Positions 8,301 through 14,260 of a stretch of DNA of 57,970 bases are shown here, one piece after another. Origin of the DNA: Selenomonas ruminantium subsp. ruminantium ATCC 12561 (lineage in GTDB: Bacteria; Bacillota; Negativicutes; Selenomonadales; Selenomonadaceae); assembly GCF_000424065.1 (NCBI RefSeq), contig NZ_AUJE01000029.1, positions 1-57,970 of the forward strand, written 5' to 3'. Position numbers and translations under genes: made by a program. Numbering within the stretch: position 1 is the first letter of the stretch; each line of letters opens with the position of its first letter. Below the pieces are notes generated by a model. It did not search any database. It was given only the letters and a program-made list of their open reading frames with translations, and was not told the origin of the DNA.

Positions 8301-9717
8301 GCCAAGAGAGGAAATCGCCTTTGTGCAGGAGGCCAAGGACGATGAAGCCAAGGAACAGCTCTTTGCCAAGGTCAGAGCCGGGAAGGTGCGTGTGCTCTTA
8401 GGGGGTACGGATAATCTCGGTGTGGGCACCAACGTACAGGACAAACTTATTGCCACACATGACCTTGATGTGCCGTGGCGGCCAGCAGACCTTGAGCAGC
8501 GTATGGGCAGAATCGTCCGCCGTGGCAATGAAAATAAGCAGGTAAAGGTATTTAGATATGTGACAAAAGGTACGTTTGATGCGTACATGTGGCAACTTAT
8601 AGAGAACAAACAGCGCTTTATTTCACAGATAATGTCCTCTAAAATTCCCACGAGGGAGGCAGAGGACTGTGATGAGGTAGTGTTAAGTGCTGCAGAAATC
8701 AAGGCACTGGCCGCTGGTGACCCTATGATAAAGGAAAAAATAGACGTAGACAACGCCTATAACCGCCTAAAGTTGGATAAGGGAAACTACCTGAAAAACC
8801 GGGAAATTACAGCCAAACAGGTAAAAGTAGACCTGCCGAACCGTATTGCCCAAAGCGAGAGCCACTTGGAAGCCCAGCTCAAAAATAAGGAAACGTGGCA
8901 GAACAACACGCACAAAACTTCTGGGCTGGATGGGGAGGTACAGGAAGCCTTTGCCATGACCATAAACGGTGTGAAGTATCTGGAGGAAAAAAAGGCCGTG
9001 GAAGCCCTGGAAAAAGCTCTTGCTCCAGAGGCTACAAAAAAATTCACTGGTGAGTACAAGGGATTCAAACTCTCTACTGCCTTTGACTGGATGAATAACT
9101 GCCCCTATATTCAGGCCGTAAACGCCACTGACTTCCGCATTGATATCTATGGCAGCAAGAAGCGCATCCTGACGGCCATCAAGGATATTGGCAAGCAGAT
9201 TGATAAGAAGGTCACAGAGGAAAAAGAAAATCTGGAAACCTTGAAGCATAACCTCGAAGTGGCCCAGAAGTCTATGGAAGCCCCATACCCAAGGGAAGAC
9301 GAATTCCAACGGCTCAAGGCGCGGGCAGAAGAAATCGACATGATTCTGGCAGCCAAGGAAAAAGGCCTCACCGATGCCAAGGAAATCGAAGGTGATGTTC
9401 GCCGGAGCCGCATCCTGAAGCTGGTGGATAAGGATGGCCACATGGACTTTACCAAGCTGGAAGGAAACTCCGACATAGAGCGGACATATTTCTTCCGGGC
9501 AGCTGAAGCCCTTACACGAAATGGTAACGCTTATTCTCCGGACAATGCCATGAGCACAGACAAAGGGATAGCTGATGCCATGATAGCCAAGGGCTACGAC
9601 CTCGAAAACATATATAAGACCATTGAGAAGCTGTCTCCCAGTATGATAAAGGCCGTTGATGTGAAGCGGCTGGTAGGTGAGAAAACAGAAGTGGCCTCTA
9701 TGGCAATGGCTAGGTAG
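2380..9717 (+). CDS. N6-adenine methylase / SF2 (SNF2-like) helicase fusion, DarB-like
   Basis: This 2445-residue protein is of the giant kind carried by phages and conjugative elements and thought to protect incoming DNA from restriction. The N-terminal region (1-215) resembles the element-specific domains of such proteins. A low-complexity linker spans about 218-490. A methylase-like domain follows, with VLEPSCGNGRF near 604 (SAM binding) and NVPFGEY near 670 in place of NPPF. An SF2 motor then has GAGKT near 1545, VDEAHN near 1710 and EQRMGRIVRRGN near 2037. The C-terminus is coiled coil. The start has AAGGAGG 8 nt upstream. The linker also encodes a second protein in another frame (3035-3475). 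The antirestriction role is inferred from the family. Confidence 0.85.
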   Translation: MLSKNALMTEADRFILDMQSNQQRYIDFLSTMGKYHKYGLTQQINLFFHAPADASGAVATKAIWEKLGRKVADNARPIPIITGSEYQEHVEEVFDVSATEGYQGEKLTWEYDEEKCKAYMDEHFPGPSNLSMPQRILNFAKNYTGALPWVEDKELAALSTAYVIMERLGYDAEDEIGLELMLHDWENVDARKTLATVNEASKMVLSQIGDYIRKEERQNDNGRTDGKRTGISGNAHPLGHGGQSEGRADEGAGRVRPADGQGEGNSAADEPDTRTMVGDMGEVHGGRETSPVDRNSPEWESGADDGHDGQGVQPEVRPDEAGNEETKRPEPHLPAEGLHGVHKSNNGDGGRDSVPSDPAADQSGVTEKPATHITVTKASLHPVRTPDGGIAWVPEDVTEKEVTVDAAGKVTEESEPVAVTTDETDKEDTAATTEDVAAVPSMPEHEETPVTAEGKEDFPENIDTVDTVDANETTEKPSRPITTEDFSHLDFAADMSTTSGKRKVFERNMAAIRTVKRLEDEEREATPEELKVLKSYSGFGGLPEAFDQYNTAWQKEYNELRNNLTDSEYSSARSSTLNAHFTPPELIRGIYAGLEKQGFTGGNVLEPSCGNGRFLENMPEGIREASNIHGVELDPITARIAAHIYTDATISNQPFERTNYADNSFDLAISNVPFGEYRITSDVRYKKQRPYIHDYFISKMVDEVRPGGYVVAMTSSGTMDKKSSKAREDIAAKAELVGAIRLPNTAFNASGTSVTSDILILRKRETPLNITHDKNGEVQGEDANFMSWVYSMPESEYDYQNLNHYFNQHPENVLGKLAVVSGPHGNMLTCEPEEGMDLGKKIAETIANFEGSYEKAPYDMEIPVQETVQASNSFGYVYENGKVVYHGVYGEKLEFQTFIHQQMVREAVISQQGDKKAKGEVHGEEDLTAGRRKKIDAVMAKAPELEKKVLSLIHIRDAVRDVFDAQTNACSNDELSALQDNLNALYDQHVKNYGHIYRDTELLSVFRHDPTCPLMEVLENVDAETGVFLGKADIFTTRTVMPTFTPEKADTAMDALAFSMQEKGKVDVGYMASLMPEVNVTDILKELTDKKLIFQDYEDGEYKIADEYLSGNVRAKIRHLQEARKELLLDKELAVANIMMPDWQPDFTPENDLEKRIHDIIKDTQQFVRSGNGRIREGSLYQDSIYGLYQLNGDERKFYNDHKGDRDFMLHMTGAMRDMNSYCPTEYSKDPVFVLEAFRHGIKSISMHEEAGADIRDMLEHMEPKANVKCYFQPDFVPYYKFLHEKLSAADYVHLDKQEKAACRKEIVAAWPAYKTAYDKEVEDLISSRKDEQLSICDDKLRDIEANIKALEEVKPTDIPSEDIRVTMGATWLPIKYVKDFLVQELDLSYSEARKLKIEYSQASGKWHIDNKGGFFNTKIDQIYGTSDINALNLAELALNLKQPHVYKNTDDGKRVINPEATSAAQMKQEDLKRAFSEWIMKDEKRAAKVTALYNEKFNAVVTREYNGEYLRFPGMNPAIELKDHQKAAIAHTLYGGNTLFAHAVGAGKTYEMIASAMEAKRLGLSQKALMVVPKHLTEQTGAAFMKLYPKAKILVAQPSDFEKKNRKAFVAKVATQNWDAVIMGYTQFERIPITPERRIALQEQRIGEYEDMLDELRDTEDSKYSIKQVELMLKKAKERLEKAQDEVDNNKDDMPIYFEDLGIDRLYVDEAHNFKNIYVATKMNNVAGIGTSDSVRANDLMDKCEYINEKTNYKGLVFATGTPVSNSMTELYIMQKYLQPQVLKEAGINSFDDWAATFGEAVTGFELKPEGKGFMEKTRFSRFFNLPELMAIVKMSADIKTADMLDLDVPECEMTVDQIEPTESQSDLVNHLAVRAETIRQGGVDPSEDNMLKITNEGRMLALDERIIDPTLPDNPNSKVNKCIKNVLEIYKATEDKKSTQLIFCDKSVSNKKEPNKFNVYDDIRNKLVEAGVPREEIAFVQEAKDDEAKEQLFAKVRAGKVRVLLGGTDNLGVGTNVQDKLIATHDLDVPWRPADLEQRMGRIVRRGNENKQVKVFRYVTKGTFDAYMWQLIENKQRFISQIMSSKIPTREAEDCDEVVLSAAEIKALAAGDPMIKEKIDVDNAYNRLKLDKGNYLKNREITAKQVKVDLPNRIAQSESHLEAQLKNKETWQNNTHKTSGLDGEVQEAFAMTINGVKYLEEKKAVEALEKALAPEATKKFTGEYKGFKLSTAFDWMNNCPYIQAVNATDFRIDIYGSKKRILTAIKDIGKQIDKKVTEEKENLETLKHNLEVAQKSMEAPYPREDEFQRLKARAEEIDMILAAKEKGLTDAKEIEGDVRRSRILKLVDKDGHMDFTKLEGNSDIERTYFFRAAEALTRNGNAYSPDNAMSTDKGIADAMIAKGYDLENIYKTIEKLSPSMIKAVDVKRLVGEKTEVASMAMAR
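3035..3475 (+). CDS. TnpV-like protein nested out of frame inside the methylase-helicase gene
   Basis: This 146-residue frame lies wholly within the 2380-9717 gene. Residues about 58-142 align without gaps to the TnpV-like protein at 36906-37229. Shared positions include an initial W, AQW/AEW, SGK/AGR at equal spacing, an E-rich helix, and QRDFM/SRDVM. TnpV-type proteins are small helical proteins of Firmicutes mobile elements with unknown function. An AAAGGAAGAG sequence stands about 9 nt before the ATG. The host frame here is low-complexity (rich in G, D, E, R), as expected if this frame carries the constraint. Expression is not shown by sequence. Confidence 0.6.
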   Translation: MTMDELMASEQEYQEMLTRWDMEDKAREERMKELDELDRLTAKAKEIRQQMNLIPGRWSGIWAKYMEEEKPAQWIEILQSGKVELMMGMMDREYNQKYDQMKQEMKKQRGLNHIFQQRDFMGYTRAIMAMEDEIVYLLTQQLTSQA

Positions 9718-9771
9718 CCAAGTCACTTTACATGATTAGATATAAAAATTACGTGATACAGAATGAGTTAT

Positions 9772-9861
9772 TTGAGTTAATCCCCCAATAAAAGTGATTA
9801 ACTCAAAAACACCCACTAAACACAAGAAAATTTTTCTGTGTATTTTAGTGGGTGTTTTTTT
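9772..9861. terminator. tandem hairpins and strong terminator
   Basis: A perfect 11-bp inverted repeat (TTGAGTTAATC, 9772-9782, complement at 9796-9806) is followed by a second long hairpin, AACACCCACTAAA at 9808 and TTTAGTGGGTGTT, ending in a run of T. The second is a classic rho-independent terminator that isolates the methylase-helicase from the AbiE-like operon. Confidence 0.85.
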
Positions 9862-9894
9862 GCCAGATAACTTTTTGTAAATAAAATATTTGAT

Positions 9895-9936
9895 TTGTAA
9901 ACTAAAATGGTTTACAATGTAAAAAAATACTTTACA
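9895..9936 (+). promoter_or_regulatory. paired inverted repeats, AbiEi-type operator
   Basis: Two adjacent inverted repeats built from TGTAAA half-sites lie just before the AbiEi-like gene: TTGTAAAC-N7-GTTTACAA (9895-9917) and TGTAAA-N7-TTTACA (9918-9936). Another TTGTAAA occurs at 9885. AbiEi antitoxins are known to repress their own operon by binding inverted repeats in the promoter, and this arrangement fits that. The binding itself is inferred. Confidence 0.6.
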
Positions 9937-9950
9937 AAGGGGCTGGTGAT

Positions 9951-10901
9951 ATGAAAAATTACCTTGAAGCAGTCCTGCATCAGGACGTTGACATCCACCC
10001 TTTTACGGATACTCGAAAGCTGCCACTGGCATATAGGAACAGGTTTTTGCTTTCTAATGTGGTCATATCTGGTCAGATAGCTTTGCTTGTTAAACCGATA
10101 GAACACGAAACATTGTCGGTTCTAAAGAAGCAACATGGGCAGTTAGAGCTTTATACCGGCTTGCGTTGTATTTTGGCTCTGAAAGACATAAGCAACTACG
10201 CACGAGAAATCATGGTGAAGGAAGGAATCCCCTTTGTCTGGGAGGGGCATCAGGTATACTTGCCGTTTTTAGGTATGCTTTTGGACACAGATAAAAGTAG
10301 GAAAGTACACCAATGCGAAAAAATATCTTTTCTGACACAAAGACTTCTGCTTACTGCCTTATATCAGAGCTGGGAAGAAGTAACAGTGACCAAGGCCGCT
10401 GGTATGCTTGGGGTTACTAAAACAGCAGTGTCGAATAGTTTTAATGAACTGGAAGCCATAAATTTTCCCTATCTATCTGCAAAAAATAGGGCAAGAAAGC
10501 TGACAATGGAAAAAGATAAGCAGATGGCTTGGGAAAAAATGAAAGATAGCTTACGAAATCCTATTATTGCTACTTATGCGTTAAAAGAGCGCCCGGCGTC
10601 CAACATGCTAACGGCAGGTTTGACGGCACTGGCGGAGTATTCCTTGCTGAGTGAACCGTCCTGTCCCACATTCGCTGTAAGTAAAAAAGCAATATCAAGC
10701 TTAAAGATTACCAAGAGCATGTTGGCAGCGGCTGAAGATATTCCAGCTTGTATCTTGCAGGAAATAGGCTATCAAATTGATTTCGGGGTAGGAATGGCAA
10801 TAGACCCGTTGAGTTTAGTGCTTAGTCTAAGCGATGAGGAAAAGGAAGAACCGCGCATCAGCATGGCGGTGGATGAAATGCTGGAGAGGTACGTATGGTA
10901 A
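9951..10901 (+). CDS. AbiEi-like antitoxin / transcriptional regulator
   Basis: The 316-residue protein has a winged-helix-like segment near residues 135-180 (SWEEVTVTKAAGMLGVTKTA). A C-terminal domain follows, and the next gene is a nucleotidyltransferase overlapping by 7 nt. That pairing is the layout of AbiE type IV toxin-antitoxin systems, where AbiEi blocks the effect of the toxin and represses the operon. The start has AAAGGGGCTGGTG ahead of the ATG. The protein is somewhat longer than typical AbiEi and its wing lies in the middle, so it may be a divergent branch or a plain regulator of the nucleotidyltransferase. Confidence 0.55.
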   Translation: MKNYLEAVLHQDVDIHPFTDTRKLPLAYRNRFLLSNVVISGQIALLVKPIEHETLSVLKKQHGQLELYTGLRCILALKDISNYAREIMVKEGIPFVWEGHQVYLPFLGMLLDTDKSRKVHQCEKISFLTQRLLLTALYQSWEEVTVTKAAGMLGVTKTAVSNSFNELEAINFPYLSAKNRARKLTMEKDKQMAWEKMKDSLRNPIIATYALKERPASNMLTAGLTALAEYSLLSEPSCPTFAVSKKAISSLKITKSMLAAAEDIPACILQEIGYQIDFGVGMAIDPLSLVLSLSDEEKEEPRISMAVDEMLERYVW

Positions 10902-11638
10902 GAGGAATAGAGAAATTCAAAGAGTATTTTCAGGAATATGCAAATCAGTATGTTCTGATTGGTGGTACTGCTTGTGATATATCATTTAGCCAGCATAGCG
11001 GAGACTTTAGAGCAACAAGAGATTTGGATGTTGTTCTCATCGTTGAGGCGCTGACCCCGGCTTTCGGTGAGCGCTTTTGGCAGTTTATTCATGATGGCGG
11101 TTATCAGAATAGGGCTAAATCTTCAGGACAGCCTCAGTTCTATCGTTTTGATAAGCCAAGTGAGACGGAATTCCCTTCTATGATAGAGCTTTTTGCTCGT
11201 ACAGATTTTTTGCTGGAAGGCGCAGCAGAAATAACGCCACTTCATATTGATGATAATGTCTACAGCCTATCGGCTATCTTGTTGAACGAGGCCTATTATC
11301 AGGCGTTGCTGTCTGGCAGGGAAATAATTGATGGATTATCAATCCTAAAGCCGAGTTGGATAATCCCATTTAAGGCAAAAGCATGGCTTGACCTAAGCCA
11401 GCGTGCTGCCAGTGGGATGCATGTAGATTCACGAGATTTGAAGAAGCACCGCAACGATATCATTCGCTTGGTTGCTGAATTTGTTCTTGAACGCTGTGAG
11501 CTTCCTGATGAGGTAAAGACGGATATGGAGAAATTTGTGGGAAGTATGGGCGTAACGGATGCCGAGCTTAAAAATCTGCGAATTCGTGGAGTAAAGGCTG
11601 AAGAAATACGCCAGTTGCTCGTAGATACATACCTATAA
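10895..11638 (+). CDS. AbiEii-like nucleotidyltransferase
   Basis: The 247-residue protein shows the minimal nucleotidyltransferase signature: VLIGGTACDI (about 23-32), then RATRDLDVVLIV (about 44-55) with two acidic residues of the T-x-D-x-D kind. A further acidic strand follows (FPSMIELFAR, about 92-101). The protein is predicted cytoplasmic. AbiEii enzymes of this fold transfer nucleotides to tRNA or other acceptors and stop growth. It overlaps the AbiEi-like gene by 7 nt, so the pair is co-translated. The acceptor and nucleotide are unknown here. It could also be a housekeeping-type MNT protein, but the neighbour argues for a toxin. Confidence 0.6.
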   Translation: MVRGIEKFKEYFQEYANQYVLIGGTACDISFSQHSGDFRATRDLDVVLIVEALTPAFGERFWQFIHDGGYQNRAKSSGQPQFYRFDKPSETEFPSMIELFARTDFLLEGAAEITPLHIDDNVYSLSAILLNEAYYQALLSGREIIDGLSILKPSWIIPFKAKAWLDLSQRAASGMHVDSRDLKKHRNDIIRLVAEFVLERCELPDEVKTDMEKFVGSMGVTDAELKNLRIRGVKAEEIRQLLVDTYL

Positions 11639-11743
11639 TTTCAGGTTTACAATGATACAGGTAAATTTGCCCTAAAATAGGTTTTGTGATAAAATTTTTC
11701 AGGGAATACAAGCAATAGAGAATTTTTAGGGGAGGAATTCTAT

Positions 11744-12160
11744 TTGGCTACAACTAAGAAAACGACAACGGTAAAGAAAACTGCAACTGCTGCTGCAAAA
11801 AAGGCAGTAAAGACGGTTGCTGCCAAGGTGGCCGATGCGGCAGTGACTACTGCTGTTACAAAGGCTAAGGCCACTACTAAGAAAGTTGCTGGGAAGAAAC
11901 AGCATGTATTTATCTTCTTCAACTGCAATGACAATAAGGATGCGCATTCCATGAATGCCCGTTACAACAATGAGGTTTTCGCAGATACGACTTCCGGCAG
12001 AAAAGCATTGTTGGCAAAGGTTGAAGCAGAAGTAGTTGCTGGTCGCGTAAATATTGCGGACAAAGATGCAGTGGAGCATGATATTCTCAAGGGTGACCCC
12101 ACTGAAGCCAGCAGCAAGATTCAGTATGGCGATATTGAACGCATGATATTCATGGCATAA
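11744..12160 (+). CDS. histone H1-like Lys/Ala-rich tail joined to a small domain
   Basis: This 138-residue protein starts at TTG, with AGGGGAGGAA about 8 nt upstream. Residues 1-50 are almost only K, A, T and V (many KK, KT and AAK steps), as in bacterial histone H1-like proteins that coat DNA. Residues 51-138 form a compact domain (HVFIFFNCNDNKDAHSMN) with an IEHD-like acidic stretch that I do not recognise. It is a single-gene unit with terminators behind it. A role in condensing or shielding element DNA is inference from the tail. Confidence 0.6.
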   Translation: MATTKKTTTVKKTATAAAKKAVKTVAAKVADAAVTTAVTKAKATTKKVAGKKQHVFIFFNCNDNKDAHSMNARYNNEVFADTTSGRKALLAKVEAEVVAGRVNIADKDAVEHDILKGDPTEASSKIQYGDIERMIFMA

Positions 12161-12165
12161 ATCAT

Positions 12166-12196
12166 AGTGGCTCTCTGCAAAAGAGGGCCACTTTTA
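12166..12196 (+). terminator. rho-independent terminator of the histone-like gene
   Basis: AGTGGCTCTCT (12166-12176) pairs with AGAGGGCCACT (12182-12192) with one G-T pair, followed by TTTT. It begins 6 nt after the stop codon. Confidence 0.8.
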
Positions 12197-12211
12197 TAAT
12201 ACGAACCTTCC

Positions 12212-12240
12212 AAGAAGCTGTCTTTGACGGCTTCTTTTTT
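12212..12240 (+). terminator. second terminator hairpin
   Basis: AGAAGCTGTC and GACGGCTTCT form a 10-bp stem with a 3-nt loop, followed by T7. It backs up the hairpin at 12166 and separates the histone-like gene from the promoter box at 12248. Confidence 0.7.
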
Positions 12241-12247
12241 TGCGTTG

Positions 12248-12288
12248 AGTAAAATATTGTAGAGTTTTTCAACCCCTAATCAGATTTA
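12248..12288 (+). promoter_or_regulatory. shared promoter box, copy 2
   Basis: This is the same 41-bp box as at 2304, differing by one base in the core (TTGTAG instead of TTGTAT). The upstream TTGCGTTGAGT is shared with copy 3. It lies 28 bp before the 12317 start and should drive the operon that runs to 16332. Confidence 0.65.
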
Positions 12289-12316
12289 CAATACCCCTCA
12301 TAGGAGGCGATAAATA

Positions 12317-13843
12317 ATGCTATATGTTGCAAGGGACGGTGCCGGGGACATTACGGCTATCTGTAATAACCCGACCACCGCCGAAAATCTACGGGCACTC
12401 ATTGACGATAGTATCGAGGAAGTGCCAGCTGCCGGAGCGGCAGAGGATTATGTTTTTACTATTGACGGCAAGGCTGGCTCCCAGCACATTGCCACCAGCG
12501 AAGCGGAGGTAGTGGATTTCATCACTTCCACACCGGGCATCCAGTTCAAGAAGAATAGTCCATTCTATGGTCTGCCGCAGGATGAAACCAAGGCAGCCAT
12601 ACAGAATTGGCTGGACGATGGCCACATGGCCAACGAACTTACCGAAGACCTAGAGGGCACATTAGTCAGTGAGTATAGAGTAAACACCATATACTCCAAG
12701 GCTGCCCCCATGCTGGAAGGGCGAGACATTGACGCGGCTTTTAAGGAAATTTATGGCCGAGATTACCATGAGACAACACAGAAGGAGGATTTCACAATGA
12801 ATCAGATGGATGTAGAGCCGGAGCTAGATGAGGCAAACATCGCCAGCATGATTGCTACCATGGAAGGATATATGGAAGATGTCAAGGAAGCTGCTCCGAC
12901 AGCGGCCTATGAACAAGTTGCCGCACCTGCAGAGGAGCTTAAACAGCACATCAAGGACTGCCGGACTGCCGAAGAGTGCTTTGGCCCGGAACCTGCTATC
13001 TGGGAAGGCTACCAGCCAAAGCATGAGGAAGTATGCAACAGCTTAGACAATCTATCTCGCGCCTATCAGTCCGAAGATGCTACCACGGAAACAAAGGCTG
13101 TGGCCTTAGACCATAGTACAGCAGCCCTGAAAAATGCCAATAATTTCCTCGTTGAGCAGCTGAACGCTGTGGAGCGGCGCAATCAGGACATGCTGCGTGA
13201 AATGCAGGAACTCCGGCAGGAGTTGGCAGATATGCGTTCTTCCGTACAAGGGTACTCCCCGGAGAAATTTGCTCAGAGCATGGCGGTGGCCATCAAATTC
13301 TTGGAGGAAGCCAATGGTATCTATAAACATGCCCAGCAGCCCGGACGGAACTATGGAAAACTCTACAAGCACACCCGGCGCACCGTTCACAAAGTATACC
13401 GAGATGTGATTGATACCCCAAAGCGCATCAGAAATGCGGTCAAAGACAAGGCGTATAGCGTAGTAGACAGCGGCATCCGCAAGATTGCCCGGGTCTTTGA
13501 CAAAGGCCTTCAGAGCTTGCAGGAGAAAAAAGATAAGCTCATGGAGAAATCAGCAGCCATCAATGAAAAGAGGGATGCCATTTATGGCAGAACGACCTCC
13601 ACAAGCCAGCCGGAAAGCCCGGCAGAGGATAAGACAGACAATCACCTGCTTGACCTGAACAGCCTCCTGAAAAATGAAAATCGGGACAAGGCTGTGAGCC
13701 AGCTGGTAGATTTTCTGGTGAAGGCCGGGAAAAAGGAAGAAGGTATTACCAAGATACTGGCAGATGTAAAGGTCAAAGCCACGGCAGAAATGAAGAAGCC
13801 AGAGTACAAGGCGATTCAGGCTGAGGCCGCTGCCGCCAGATAA
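12317..13843 (+). CDS. element backbone protein of unknown function, coiled coil
   Basis: I do not recognise this 508-residue protein. Residues 1-150 are a mixed alpha/beta region, 160-330 are acidic and helical, and about 270-315 are a clear coiled coil (Q/E/M-rich, RRNQDMLREMQELRQELADM). Residues 345-410 are basic and include a TRRTVHKVYRDV stretch. A Lys/Glu helical tail closes the protein. No signal peptide or membrane segment is seen. GGAGG lies 8 nt before the ATG. It is the first gene of a co-directional operon that ends with an ArdC-like gene, so a role in transfer or element maintenance is likely but unproven. Confidence 0.7.
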   Translation: MLYVARDGAGDITAICNNPTTAENLRALIDDSIEEVPAAGAAEDYVFTIDGKAGSQHIATSEAEVVDFITSTPGIQFKKNSPFYGLPQDETKAAIQNWLDDGHMANELTEDLEGTLVSEYRVNTIYSKAAPMLEGRDIDAAFKEIYGRDYHETTQKEDFTMNQMDVEPELDEANIASMIATMEGYMEDVKEAAPTAAYEQVAAPAEELKQHIKDCRTAEECFGPEPAIWEGYQPKHEEVCNSLDNLSRAYQSEDATTETKAVALDHSTAALKNANNFLVEQLNAVERRNQDMLREMQELRQELADMRSSVQGYSPEKFAQSMAVAIKFLEEANGIYKHAQQPGRNYGKLYKHTRRTVHKVYRDVIDTPKRIRNAVKDKAYSVVDSGIRKIARVFDKGLQSLQEKKDKLMEKSAAINEKRDAIYGRTTSTSQPESPAEDKTDNHLLDLNSLLKNENRDKAVSQLVDFLVKAGKKEEGITKILADVKVKATAEMKKPEYKAIQAEAAAAR

Positions 13844-13861
13844 ATGAAGGGAGAATACACT

Positions 13862-14068
13862 ATGAGCGAAGCAAACTACACTATGACCGAGGAAGAAATC
13901 AAGGCACAGGGCGTGATGGAGGCAGAGGATGCCGATGAAACCATCACGGACGAAAACTTTGCCGAAGCCGCTGAAAAAAATGTCTGGGACGGCGAAAAAT
14001 GGGTGACAGAAGAACAGTATAACCGGGACATTATGGCGGCTTTTGCAGCACAGCAGGGAGGCGAGTAA
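13862..14068 (+). CDS. small acidic operon protein
   Basis: The 68-residue product is very acidic (MTEEEIKAQGVMEAEDADET) and ends in a short domain, KNVWDGEKWVTEEQYNRDIM. I take the ATG at 13862, which has GAAGGGAGAA upstream; an in-frame ATG directly after the previous stop (13844) is less well placed. It sits 18 nt behind the coiled-coil gene and 3 nt before the ArdC-like 5' frame. Its charge would suit a DNA mimic or chaperone, but this is a guess. Confidence 0.6.
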   Translation: MSEANYTMTEEEIKAQGVMEAEDADETITDENFAEAAEKNVWDGEKWVTEEQYNRDIMAAFAAQQGGE

Positions 14069-14071
14069 GTC

Positions 14072-14260
14072 ATGACAGATATAAAGAAGGACTACTATCA
14101 GGAAGTCACCAATGAAATCATCAAGGCTATTGAGAGGGAACTACACCTTGGCAGCAGGGCTGGGACAGCAAAGTGGGAGCGGCCATTGCCGCCGTTCCCA
14201 TCAACGGCAAGACCGGCAGACCCTACTACAAGGATAATCTCATTCGCCTTTCCATCGTAA
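14072..14260 (+). pseudogene. 5' frame of the ArdC-like gene, before a frameshift
   Basis: The frame begins MTDIKKDYYQEVTNEIIKAI, the usual opening of ArdC proteins, and has GGGAGGCGAG before its ATG. After the codon for Glu at about 14132 the expected continuation EGTTPWQQGWDSK is found in the next frame, from 14134 on. One missing base in GAGAGGG (GAGGAGGG expected) explains this. The rest of this frame after 14137 is not protein-like. Confidence 0.65.
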
